From an uncultured Verrucomicrobiales bacterium (GTDB lineage: Bacteria > Verrucomicrobiota > Verrucomicrobiia > Verrucomicrobiales > DEV007), in contig CALCSP010000608.1 in the NCBI GenBank assembly GCA_937893785.1, positions 1 to 13,413 on the forward strand: DNA of 13,413 bases, in the 5' to 3' direction. Both the position numbers and the translations under genes were made by a program. This document shows, piece after piece, positions 1 through 7,387 of the stretch (position 1 is the stretch's first letter; each line of letters starts with the position of its first letter). The notes below the pieces were generated by a model, which was not told the DNA's origin, searched no databases, and was given only the letters and a program-made list of their open reading frames with translations.

Positions 1-1
1 C

Positions 2-166
2 AAACTTGAAACCTATCAGGAATTCTCAAGCCAATTTGATGAATCCGTCTTCTCCCTGCTGGAGATCAACTCAGCACTTACTGCAAGAAGCGCTGATGGA
101 GCGCCATCTCCAGAAAACGTGAACACCAGGCTTGTTTACTGGAAGGATAAGCTCAATCCTACATAA
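2..166 (+). CDS. argH: Argininosuccinate lyase, C-terminal fragment (probable)
   Basis: An open frame enters from the left edge and stops at TAA 164-166, giving 54 residues. The fragment reads KLETYQEFSSQFDESVFSLL, then a segment containing LTARSADGAPSPENVNTRL. This fits the C-terminal region of argininosuccinate lyase: a helix with a pattern like FS..F..DV...L, then the region that in most members reads .R...GGT....V. That enzyme splits argininosuccinate into arginine and fumarate in the last step of arginine synthesis. The usual GGT is replaced here by DGAPSPENV, and only the last eighth or so of the protein is visible, so the identification rests on family pattern alone. The catalytic residues lie outside the window. 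tatC follows on the same strand after 186 bases, and I see no convincing terminator between them. Confidence 0.62.
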   Translation, partial: KLETYQEFSSQFDESVFSLLEINSALTARSADGAPSPENVNTRLVYWKDKLNPT

Positions 167-352
167 TAAAAGATTCGCCACACACCGAGGCAAGGCATTT
201 CCTAAACGTTGATAATCAATTTATCCGATTCTTCAGAAAAACGTCACCAAGGTTCATTCACCCTGCAAACTTAGCCCCTGATTAATTGCATTTTTCAGGG
301 AGTGGCTTATCAAATTCTCCGCCCCTGAATTTTTGGGGATAATGACGACGCA

Positions 353-1693
353 ATGTTTTTCCTAAAGAAATTCATCAAGTTCGGCACTGGTGCCGCAGCA
401 AAAAAATTCGAGGACACTGAGAAACCATTTCTCGAGCACCTTGAAGATCTTCGCGGCACCCTGATGAAGGTAGTTGGAACACTTCTGATCTCCACGATCG
501 TCGCTTTCTTTTTCTACAAGGATCTCATTGCCATCATCAACTTCCCGGTGGAACAGGCAGGATACGATCCCCAGCTGATCGTTCTCAGTCCTGTTGAGGG
601 ATTCATGAGCGTCCTCAAGATCTGCCTCTACTCAGGCCTGATCTTCTCCTTTCCGCTCATCCTCTATTTTATTGGGGAATTTGTTATTCCCGGGCTCAAT
701 GAGAAAGAAAAGAAGCTAATCATCCCGGTAGTCATTATCAGCTTCTTATTGTTTGCCTCGGGGGTTCTGTTTTCCTATTTCGTCGTGATTCCGCGAGCAC
801 TGGAGTTTTTCCAGCAATTCAATGCCGGCGTCGAGATATCCACGGAACTAAGATTTAAATACACCGTCTCTTTTGTCACCATGCTTAGTCTGGTTTTCGG
901 GCTTTGCTTTGAGCTTCCTGTCGTAGTGATGTCACTGGTCAAACTGGACCTTCTGGACTCCAAAATGATGCGTTCCACGCGTTCCTACGCAATCGTAATC
1001 ATGTTTGTCCTTGCGGCAGTCATTACTCCCACACCGGATATATTCACTATGTCATTACTGGCAGGTCCCATGGTGCTTCTTTATGAGTTGTGTATATGGA
1101 TGGCATGGTGGCTTGAAAGAAAAACGGCAAAGAGGGAGGCACTGGAAAGGGAAGAGGAACGTAAGGCTCTCGCCAAGAGCATGGAAATGCAGAAAAAGCG
1201 TGAAAACGCCAAAGAGGCCCAAAGCACAGACGAGTCAGTTGCTGTAGTAGGAACCCGCGAATATGACCCTGATAACGAAGCGGTCTATCACGATGAAACC
1301 GCAGATGATCAGGAAGCAGGTGATGGTGCATTTGACGAATACCACACCGGTCTGCAGGAGGACACATCACCAGTTGATCCAACTAGTGATGCAGTTTGGG
1401 ATCAGAGCGGCACCGAAGGAAATGCAGACAGTTCCGGCCATGAGCATGATCACTACGATCATCACGATCATCACGATCCCTATCATCACGATCCCTATCA
1501 TTACGATCATGGATATCATGATGACGGCTATTACAGCGGACCAACCGAAGAATTAAAGCGCTCCCTTCGAGAAGACCTCAAAGGGGAACTCAAAGAAGAC
1601 CTGAAGGCCGAACTAAAAGCCGAACTGAAATCCGAAATTATTCAGGAAATCAAACAGGCAATGGAGAATGACCAGCAGGAATCTTCATCTTGA
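353..1693 (+). CDS. tatC: Sec-independent (Tat) protein translocase subunit TatC with a long His-rich, coiled tail
   Basis: TatC is the inner-membrane receptor of the twin-arginine system, which exports folded proteins. The core (residues 1 to about 255) has the family marks: FLEHLEDLRGTL at 26-37 (Asp32 stands at the position of E. coli Glu15), FVIPGLNEKEKK at 110-121 (Glu119 corresponds to E. coli Glu103), FGLCFELP at 182-189, and TPTPDIFTMSLLAGPM at 225-240 with the conserved Asp229. Six membrane segments can be drawn at about 39-56, 84-110, 121-146, 172-196, 209-224 and 231-253. TatC is normally about 250 residues; this one has 446. The extra 190 residues are charged helix (255-290), acidic linker (291-360), a His/Asp/Tyr block (363-394) and a helix with leucine every fourth residue (401-437). 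By the known topology this tail is cytoplasmic. No tatA or tatB is visible. There is no Shine-Dalgarno at useful spacing; a GGGG lies 15 bases upstream. It ends in TGA, the only intact gene here to do so. Confidence 0.96.
   Translation: MFFLKKFIKFGTGAAAKKFEDTEKPFLEHLEDLRGTLMKVVGTLLISTIVAFFFYKDLIAIINFPVEQAGYDPQLIVLSPVEGFMSVLKICLYSGLIFSFPLILYFIGEFVIPGLNEKEKKLIIPVVIISFLLFASGVLFSYFVVIPRALEFFQQFNAGVEISTELRFKYTVSFVTMLSLVFGLCFELPVVVMSLVKLDLLDSKMMRSTRSYAIVIMFVLAAVITPTPDIFTMSLLAGPMVLLYELCIWMAWWLERKTAKREALEREEERKALAKSMEMQKKRENAKEAQSTDESVAVVGTREYDPDNEAVYHDETADDQEAGDGAFDEYHTGLQEDTSPVDPTSDAVWDQSGTEGNADSSGHEHDHYDHHDHHDPYHHDPYHYDHGYHDDGYYSGPTEELKRSLREDLKGELKEDLKAELKAELKSEIIQEIKQAMENDQQESSS
1439..1534 (+). 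repeat. Low-complexity tract coding the His/Asp-rich block of TatC
   Basis: This stretch codes residues 363-394 of TatC, with 12 His and 8 Asp in 32 residues. At DNA level it holds a short tandem repeat: the 15-mer CATCACGATCCCTAT occurs twice head to tail (1469-1483 and 1484-1498), preceded by a partial copy CATCACGAT at 1460-1468, with degenerate CAT/GAT triplets on both sides. The unit is a multiple of three, so gain or loss of copies would keep the frame. The tract probably grew by slippage. Confidence 0.8.
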
Positions 1694-1841
1694 AGGACAT
1701 AGCCATTAGCCAAGTCAGCTCATACCTGAAGCCTGAATGACAAAACCACGGATCACGGTAATCAAACAGCGCCATCCCGATCAAGTGATGAAGCAGTGAC
1801 AGATTGCTGGGGAACCAACCCGGCTGCCTGGAAAACAGCAC

Positions 1842-1946
1842 TTACGACTTATAACGCAGGCGCTTCTTGTGACGATTGGCACGCATGCGCTTGCGGCGTT
1901 TATGCTTATTAGTCTTGGTCTTCCTTCTTTTTTTAAGTGAACCCAT
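1842..1946 (-). CDS. Small basic ribosomal protein, bS22/mS38 (AURKAIP1/COX24) type
   Basis: A 34-codon gene runs from ATG (1946-1944) to TAA (1844-1842). The product starts MGSLKKRRKTKTNKHKRRKR and ends MRANRHKKRLRYKS; about 20 of 34 residues are Lys, Arg or His. The pattern MGS-KKRRK-K--KHK-RK--R--R matches the short bacterial proteins annotated as AURKAIP1/COX24-domain, the family of mitochondrial mS38 and of mycobacterial bS22, which bind the 30S subunit near the decoding-site helix 44. Those proteins are likewise only about 30-40 residues, so this is probably full length. It lies 156 bases downstream of hisG on the same strand and is convergent with tatC. There is no Shine-Dalgarno; a perfect GC-rich inverted repeat sits 18 bases before the start. 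Identification is by sequence pattern; the 30S role is inferred from the family. Confidence 0.8.
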   Translation of the reverse strand: MGSLKKRRKTKTNKHKRRKRMRANRHKKRLRYKS

Positions 1947-1963
1947 TGGCTTATATCAGGAGT

Positions 1964-1978
1964 CCCGGTTAAACCGGG
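1964..1978 (-). promoter_or_regulatory. GC-rich inverted repeat upstream of the small ribosomal-protein gene
   Basis: The sequence is CCCGGTTAAACCGGG, two perfect 7-base arms around one central base (as RNA, more likely a 5 to 6 bp stem with a 3 to 5 base loop). It ends 18 bases before the minus-strand ATG at 1946 and lies 124 bases past the hisG stop. There is no T-run after it on either strand, so it does not look like an intrinsic terminator. It could be an operator or a leader hairpin controlling translation of the small basic protein. The function is inferred from position only. Confidence 0.35.
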
Positions 1979-2102
1979 GGCAAGGGCTATACCATCAATC
2001 AGAGCTTTCCGCTAGGTCTTTTTCCGTGCCATTCACCCATTTTATGGCAAAAAATGGCGATAAACCAAGGAATTGAGTCCCTTTGATGTCTCTTTTGAAC
2101 AC

Positions 2103-2981
2103 TTACAACACCAGCTTATTTAAGGGATATTCAATAATTCCCTCTGCTCCCAACCCTTTTAGTTTAGGGATCAATTCCCTTACAACAGCTTCATTCAACA
2201 CGGTTTCAATGGCCAGCCAGGCCTCATCAGCCAGCCTTGAAACTGTTGGATTTCGCAATGCGGGCAGTTTCTCAAGAAAAACATCCAACTGATCAGCGGG
2301 AATGTTCATCTTTAGACCCACTACATCACGTGCGGCCTGTGCGGCACTGAGCAACAAAGCCATGTTATCAATCTTGGAGCGCTTCCATTCATCCGCCGAA
2401 GCTGCCTTATTGGCAATGAACTGGGGATAAGACTCCATCAGTGTATCCACAATACGTAGCTTGTTTGCCCTAAGCGATGAGCCGGTCTCGGTCACATCAA
2501 CTATGGCATCAACAAGTTCGGGGACTTTGACCTCTGTAGCCCCCCAGCTGAATTCCACCTCGGCATTAACACCTCTACTCTTTAAAAAATCCGTGGTAAT
2601 GCCAACGCTCTCTGTGGCAATACGCTTGCCCTCAAGATCCTCGACCTTTTGCACAGGCGAATCTTCAGGGACAACAAGAACCCAACGTGTAGGATTACTT
2701 GAAGCGCGACTGTAAGCAAGGTCACAGATCACATCCACATCAGCTCTATTCTCTGCGATCCAGTCCTTACCGGTAATGCCACAGTCAAGAAAACCATGAT
2801 CAACATAACGGCCAATTTCCTGTGCCCTGATCAGGCGCAGTTCCAATTCGCAATCATCGGAAGTCGGTCGGTAAGAACGGGAGGAAACGTAGATGTTCCA
2901 GCCTGCCTTCTCAAAAAGGTCAAGGGTTGCCTGCTGAAGACTGCCCTTTGGCAGACCAAGGGTTAATTTTCGTGATGACAT
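2103..2981 (-). CDS. hisG: ATP phosphoribosyltransferase, long form
   Basis: HisG joins ATP and PRPP in the first, feedback-controlled step of histidine synthesis in the cytoplasm. The chosen start is ATG 2981-2979, giving 292 residues beginning MSSRKLTLGLPKGSLQQATL, the usual N-terminus of the family. The PRPP-binding loop is visible as DAIVDVTETGSSLRANKL at 158-175 (E. coli has DAICDLVSTGATLEANGL). Residues about 217-288 (KMNIP, LPALRNPTVSRL, LGAEGIIEYPLNKL) form the C-terminal ACT-like domain that binds histidine, so this is the long, HisZ-independent type. The same frame extends upstream to a GTG at 3095 and the extra 38 residues look like a signal peptide, which makes no sense for this enzyme, so the longer form is rejected. 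No other his gene is in the window. No Shine-Dalgarno is present. It lies 115 bases downstream of the LTD/CotH gene. Confidence 0.95.
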   Translation of the reverse strand: MSSRKLTLGLPKGSLQQATLDLFEKAGWNIYVSSRSYRPTSDDCELELRLIRAQEIGRYVDHGFLDCGITGKDWIAENRADVDVICDLAYSRASSNPTRWVLVVPEDSPVQKVEDLEGKRIATESVGITTDFLKSRGVNAEVEFSWGATEVKVPELVDAIVDVTETGSSLRANKLRIVDTLMESYPQFIANKAASADEWKRSKIDNMALLLSAAQAARDVVGLKMNIPADQLDVFLEKLPALRNPTVSRLADEAWLAIETVLNEAVVRELIPKLKGLGAEGIIEYPLNKLVL

Positions 2982-3018
2982 AATAGAGATCGATTCAGAT
3001 GAATAAGGGGGAACGTGT

Positions 3019-3047
3019 AGATTGCGCCCACTCGCCCAGACTGTCAA
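3019..3047 (-). promoter_or_regulatory. Possible sigma70-type promoter for hisG
   Basis: On the minus strand there is a perfect TTGACA (3047-3042), a 17-base spacer, then CAATCT (3024-3019). The -35 box is ideal but the -10 matches TATAAT at only two of six bases. It sits about 38 bases before the hisG ATG, in the gap after the LTD/CotH gene, which is where a promoter would be expected. It remains a weak candidate because of the poor -10. Confidence 0.25.
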
Positions 3048-3096
3048 CGACAGGAAGTAAAAGAGCGTCATAATGCACCCTTTATGAGATACCACG

Positions 3097-6000
3097 CTAA
3101 CCCTCCACTCTAAGTCGCACGAAGTAATTACCGACCATATTCACTTCAAAAGGCATACGCCAAACTTCAGTCCTAGTACCATCGTCGTGCAATGTGATGG
3201 AGTAAGGAAAACCGGGAACCACGCTCCACGTATCGAGATTCTCAGAAAATTCAACGCTATAGTTCAAGTCCTCTGCAGCAATCTGCCGGCGGAACGTAAA
3301 TGTGATGTAGCTACCTGCTTGCTCACCACCCTCAACCTGCTGCCTGTTGACCTTTGGAACTCGCCCAACAGATGATGCCTGAGGATTGGTTGCCAGTGCA
3401 TATTCCATAAAGTTACTCAAACCATCGCCATCCACATCGCGATTCCAATCCGCACTTTCTCCCAAACCGCTGGTCAGTGCCCATTTGGAAAACACGATAC
3501 CATCGTCAGTCCCTGGAGAACCTCCCATAAAACGGCTGACACGCCATGCTTCCGGATCCTGATGATCTCCAGGTTGTGCAGTGGAAGGAACATGCAAGGT
3601 GAGGCTAAAGCCATCGCCATCTGCTCCTTCTGGCCAAGGCCAATCGTCTCCATAGCGAAACTCCACAATTGGAATACCCGCACCCAGAGAAAGCCTCAGA
3701 TTTTCCCCACCGTTATCGAGCTTATCATCAGGATTCCATTCGCCTGCAACAGGCAAGCCAGCACCATACCGGGACTGAAAAGCTGCCTGGTTTCTTACCA
3801 CAAGCACGTAATCTCTCGAAGCGACAACCGTGCCTGGGACAAAATCAAAGTCGATGCCCTTGGTAAAGCGGACATCGGTCAGATCAATCTCTAGATCGCC
3901 CGTATTGTAGATCTCAATAAACTCGAAGTCGGAATCCTGCCATCCCTGCGCCTCTTCTTCTGCGGTGGCTGGCAATGGATGGTAATGGATCTCGCTAATA
4001 CGCAGAGAGGCAACATACGGGCTGATATCCGGACTTGATGCGACAAACTCAACGGGATCCGACCAGTGACTCCAGCGACCCTGGTTGTCCTTGTGCCGAA
4101 CCCTTGCCCGGTATCTGACGCCTGGTCGAACAGTCCGAGCAGGGTAATCTATGCTACTCTGAAAAGCATCAAGCTCGCCACTTTCCCAGTCCGCGTTAAT
4201 CTCATATTTCGGTCGCGCAATCTTATTCAATTCCTGCGGTAGCGTCACTTCAGCTAGTCGCCATTCCATAGCCATAAAACCTGAGCCTGAAGGACTCGAA
4301 AAACCCGAGGAAGCAAAGCGCAGTCCATTGACTGGAAACCCGGGAAGACCATCATAGGTAATTGCCGGAGTATTAGGAATCCTCGACTCATCAGCATTCA
4401 AAATATTGGAGCGCATGTAGGAACGCTGACTGGCAATGTGTGCCTTCACGTGTTGGATCATGTTCCCGAAATTACGTGGAGACACCTCTTGCCAGTAGCG
4501 GTTGTGCCCCGCCTTACTCGAATTCACATAACCAGAGCTGAGTATTGGGTTGGTATCCCACATATCTTTATCGGCATCAACAAAGCTTTTTGCCTCCTCT
4601 GGCGTGTATACAAACTGTGCGACCTCATCAAGTATCATCCCGGTCTGCTCATCATTAAACAGCAGATCCATGATCTCGCGGGTGCGGTTACGGTAACCCA
4701 GCGCAAATTCTGGAATATTCAATACATAGGAACTAAGTGGACCTCGGGTACCGCCGCCTCCATAATGAGTTGTCCAAGTCAGATCAAGATCCCAGTTAAG
4801 CACCTGCCACTTCCCTGAATGAGGATCATCGGGGTTCTCGGGTCGATGAAAGTAAAAGTAATTCTTGTTGGCATGAATATCGTAATCATGAATCGCCGTG
4901 GCTATAGCTCGGAAACTATAATAATCCTCTAACACCAATCGTTGCTCCCACCACTGCCGGGTCTGGGAAGAATTCTTGTAGGCAAAGAAAGCGTTCAGGT
5001 CTGAACGGTCTTTCGGCTGAAGAGGGCCCTGATTATTAAGGGTGCCTGATCCTCCTTCCATCTTGTAAAGATTACCATCAGGCAGATCATGCTCACTGAG
5101 AAACTGCCCATCCATTTGCTCTATGGCCATATACAAGCCCTGAAAATCATCGTCAAATCGTGATGCACTTGGACCAGTTTCACTCGCATGTTCAATGATA
5201 CGGAAATGAACATAATGCGTCTTGGGTGCGGGATTTCCCGCCAAATTGTGCAGTTTAAATCCAGCACCCTCAAAAAGCCCCTGTTCCCCCCGCTGGGCAA
5301 AATTTCCCTGCTGAATCAAGGCTGAAAAATTTAGCTTATCCCAGTTGCGACGGTATTTCTTATTGTAATCATCCCTTGCCTGAAAACGGCGACCACGATG
5401 AAAGTCAAACTTCCACATGTTTTTCCCCATTGCATATCGCCATACTCCGCCACGAGCACGAAATCCGATATGATCATAAACCGTGCCATCGGAAACCAGC
5501 GCGCCCGTCCACAGATAATCACTGCCCCGGTAACTAGAGGTATTTGCACTTGGGATATGCTGTGATTCCTCATGCTCTTCTCGCGTAGTGATCAGGTGAT
5601 AGATCTGAACTGGCTCAAGGTTAGAAAAATCATAATTCGTACCACCCGCATTCCAAATAGGCACTTGGCCATAAACAAAAAAGGCAAAATTCAGTCCACT
5701 ATCATTTTCGTAAGGGCAACGGATCCCAGCACCAGCACTATCAGTTGCAATGACACGATAACGAATTAGTCGACGGTGCTGCTGTAGAGAAGCCGGCATT
5801 GTCACGGAATAGACATCATCCTGACTGGTCAGGTCACCAGCATCACCGTCATCGAGCATTGGCAAACTCGTCCAAAGCGTCGCGTAACGTGGGTCATCAT
5901 GTTTGATGTAATCACCGGGTTCCACCACCTGATATTGAAGAATGACAGAAGATACCCCGTCAGGATCGGTAACCTTGGCACTAATTAAAACCTCTTCTCC

Positions 6001-7218
6001 AGGAAGGATACTCTTGTCCTGCGCAAGAACACGACCAACAGGACCATGACGAACCTGACGAATTTGAGGTGGTGCATTCAACGCAAAAGATCTGTTTTGC
6101 GCACCAGGCGTAGGCTTTGTTGCAGACATGCTCTGACCAACTCCACCAATCAGCTCTAGGTCAAAACTGATATCACTGCTTGTGACACTTGCCTGGTGGA
6201 TCTCAACGGCAATCACATTTTCGCCCTCAACAAAAAGGCTTGGTGAAACATTATGTTCGACAAACGCATCCTCGGCACTACCTCCCTGCGTATCACTAGC
6301 CAAAGTCTCCGCAGTAATGGTTCCTGAAGGCATCGCGTCACGGAAAGCTTCAACGCCATTGACAAAGACGACGGCTCCGTCGTCGCGCAATAGCCTAAAT
6401 TTCATATTTGAAAAACCGGCCAGTCCGGAAATCTGAACCACCTTACGGAAATATGTGGTCACCGCTCTTGGCGTCGTGCTGAAATCCCCATCGCCATCAC
6501 TTACCACCGTGGCCTCATCCCGTTCATTATACCCAAGCTGGGAGGGGCCACTCGCCCAGTTACCCTTATTTGCGCTGTCCGTTGTCCAGTCAGTGCCGGC
6601 GAGGTCACTATCATCATCTAGATATTCCCACACGTCACCGGATTGCACAAAAGTGACCGGTCCTCCGCCACCAACTGCCGTAGTGACAGGAAAACCTGAT
6701 GCTCTCCAACTACCAGCCAAGTCATTATCAAGGGATGAATTGATCAGTTCAATGGAAGGGCTTGCCGCAGGTGATCCTACCGCATCCCCGACAGTCGGCC
6801 AAGGGAACCCAAGCCTATAGTCAACTTCATCCACCTTGCTGTCCGAGGCATCCCGTAAGGTAATTTTTTCTCCAGCGTTTTTCAGTGACGTTTTATTCCT
6901 GAACGGCCCCTGGGCATCATCCACGCCGAAATACGAACTCATAACGGCAGGATCCTCTGCAATAACAAGGTAGCCTTTTGCCTCGACGATGGTTCCATCA
7001 GGAAAGCTGTAGTCGATACCACTGGAAAAATACCACCCGGAAATATCAACAGCTACATCACTCGGATTATATAACTCGATGAATTCCGCACGTATGGTCT
7101 TGTCCTCCTCATCGTAATGAATTTCGTTGATCACCACACCAAACAAATTAGCGCTTGATAGGAACAGTACGCAAAGAAGGAGCTGGAAGGCTCGTGAAGG
7201 AAAAAGGGGGATTTTCAT
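3097..7218 (-). CDS. Large secreted LTD / CotH-kinase-like / LTD multidomain protein
   Basis: The chosen start is ATG 7218-7216, giving 1373 residues; from there a signal peptide is plain (MKIPLFPSRAFQLLLCVLFL, cleavage near residue 23-27). The upstream in-frame extension to 7317 adds a non-signal basic stretch and is rejected. Domains in order: lamin-tail domain (about 28-140; INEIHYD, EFIELYNPSD); a beta-sandwich with RDDGAVVFVNGVEAF (190-360); an Ig-like segment with DPDGVSS (about 418-500); a CotH-type kinase-like domain (about 537-937) with GFRARGGVW, FQGLYMAIEQMDG, GNLYKMEGG, DIHANKNYFYF and WQVLNWDLDLTW; an FN3-like segment (about 968-1060); a second LTD (1070-1192; ISEIHYH, EFIEIYNTGD); a Ca-binding-like DVDGDGLSNFMEYALATNP (1261-1279); and a C-terminal module with YSVEFSENLDTW. 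Spore-coat CotH is a protein kinase, but activity here is unproven. Such proteins are common and many per genome in Verrucomicrobiota and Planctomycetota. A surface or secreted role is inferred. I see no PEP-CTERM tail. Confidence 0.9.
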   Translation of the reverse strand: MKIPLFPSRAFQLLLCVLFLSSANLFGVVINEIHYDEEDKTIRAEFIELYNPSDVAVDISGWYFSSGIDYSFPDGTIVEAKGYLVIAEDPAVMSSYFGVDDAQGPFRNKTSLKNAGEKITLRDASDSKVDEVDYRLGFPWPTVGDAVGSPAASPSIELINSSLDNDLAGSWRASGFPVTTAVGGGGPVTFVQSGDVWEYLDDDSDLAGTDWTTDSANKGNWASGPSQLGYNERDEATVVSDGDGDFSTTPRAVTTYFRKVVQISGLAGFSNMKFRLLRDDGAVVFVNGVEAFRDAMPSGTITAETLASDTQGGSAEDAFVEHNVSPSLFVEGENVIAVEIHQASVTSSDISFDLELIGGVGQSMSATKPTPGAQNRSFALNAPPQIRQVRHGPVGRVLAQDKSILPGEEVLISAKVTDPDGVSSVILQYQVVEPGDYIKHDDPRYATLWTSLPMLDDGDAGDLTSQDDVYSVTMPASLQQHRRLIRYRVIATDSAGAGIRCPYENDSGLNFAFFVYGQVPIWNAGGTNYDFSNLEPVQIYHLITTREEHEESQHIPSANTSSYRGSDYLWTGALVSDGTVYDHIGFRARGGVWRYAMGKNMWKFDFHRGRRFQARDDYNKKYRRNWDKLNFSALIQQGNFAQRGEQGLFEGAGFKLHNLAGNPAPKTHYVHFRIIEHASETGPSASRFDDDFQGLYMAIEQMDGQFLSEHDLPDGNLYKMEGGSGTLNNQGPLQPKDRSDLNAFFAYKNSSQTRQWWEQRLVLEDYYSFRAIATAIHDYDIHANKNYFYFHRPENPDDPHSGKWQVLNWDLDLTWTTHYGGGGTRGPLSSYVLNIPEFALGYRNRTREIMDLLFNDEQTGMILDEVAQFVYTPEEAKSFVDADKDMWDTNPILSSGYVNSSKAGHNRYWQEVSPRNFGNMIQHVKAHIASQRSYMRSNILNADESRIPNTPAITYDGLPGFPVNGLRFASSGFSSPSGSGFMAMEWRLAEVTLPQELNKIARPKYEINADWESGELDAFQSSIDYPARTVRPGVRYRARVRHKDNQGRWSHWSDPVEFVASSPDISPYVASLRISEIHYHPLPATAEEEAQGWQDSDFEFIEIYNTGDLEIDLTDVRFTKGIDFDFVPGTVVASRDYVLVVRNQAAFQSRYGAGLPVAGEWNPDDKLDNGGENLRLSLGAGIPIVEFRYGDDWPWPEGADGDGFSLTLHVPSTAQPGDHQDPEAWRVSRFMGGSPGTDDGIVFSKWALTSGLGESADWNRDVDGDGLSNFMEYALATNPQASSVGRVPKVNRQQVEGGEQAGSYITFTFRRQIAAEDLNYSVEFSENLDTWSVVPGFPYSITLHDDGTRTEVWRMPFEVNMVGNYFVRLRVEG

Positions 7219-7239
7219 GAGCAAAAAGGGATCAAATCC

Positions 7240-7268
7240 AAGATAACAGCGAAGATACTTTTCGGCAA
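7240..7268 (-). promoter_or_regulatory. Possible sigma70-type promoter for the LTD/CotH gene
   Basis: On the minus strand, TTGCCG (7268-7263) and TATCTT (7245-7240) are separated by exactly 17 bases, each box matching consensus at four of six positions. Transcription would begin near 7233, leaving a leader of about 15 bases before the ATG at 7218. This lies in the 169-base divergent gap with the transketolase gene. If real, it also argues against the longer start at 7317. Confidence 0.35.
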
Positions 7269-7387
7269 GCATCCTGGGCAATATCCTCGCTAAGAGCCTA
7301 TTTTGCGTGTTTGCCAATCAAGAAATAAGCATTCCAATGTTTTCATTTCTTGCAGCAACACCTCATATCTCTAACTTGGCGCCAAAC

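Noticed and set aside
209..219. TTGATAATCAA palindrome upstream of tatC
   Set aside because: It is short and AT-rich, with no promoter boxes at proper spacing; expected by chance in this composition.
286..313. TTGCAT - 16 bases - TATCAA as a tatC promoter
   Set aside because: The -35 matches at only three of six positions; too weak to list as a feature.
1047..1556. Open frames in other phases over the tatC tail (97 and 111 codons)
   Set aside because: They arise from the repetitive, stop-poor CAT/GAT and GAA/AAA codon run; the TatC frame is continuous with the conserved core.
1650..1841. 63-codon minus-strand frame starting directly after the stop of the small ribosomal-protein gene
   Set aside because: It starts at GTG, overlaps the 3' end of tatC antisense, and its product resembles nothing; treated as a chance frame.
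1694..1841. Gap between tatC and the small ribosomal-protein gene checked for tRNA, ncRNA or a terminator
   Set aside because: No cloverleaf, T-run hairpin or recognisable RNA motif seen.
2027..2057. Overlapping AT-rich inverted repeats (TGCCAT/ATGGCA and CCATTTT/AAAATGG) after hisG
   Set aside because: The alternatives exclude each other, are AT-rich, and on the minus strand no T-run follows; not convincing as a hisG terminator.
7307..7387. Longer transketolase start at 7307 and longer LTD/CotH start at 7317, which would make the two divergent genes overlap
   Set aside because: Family N-termini and the signal peptide fit the inner starts (7388 and 7218), and a promoter-like sequence lies between them.
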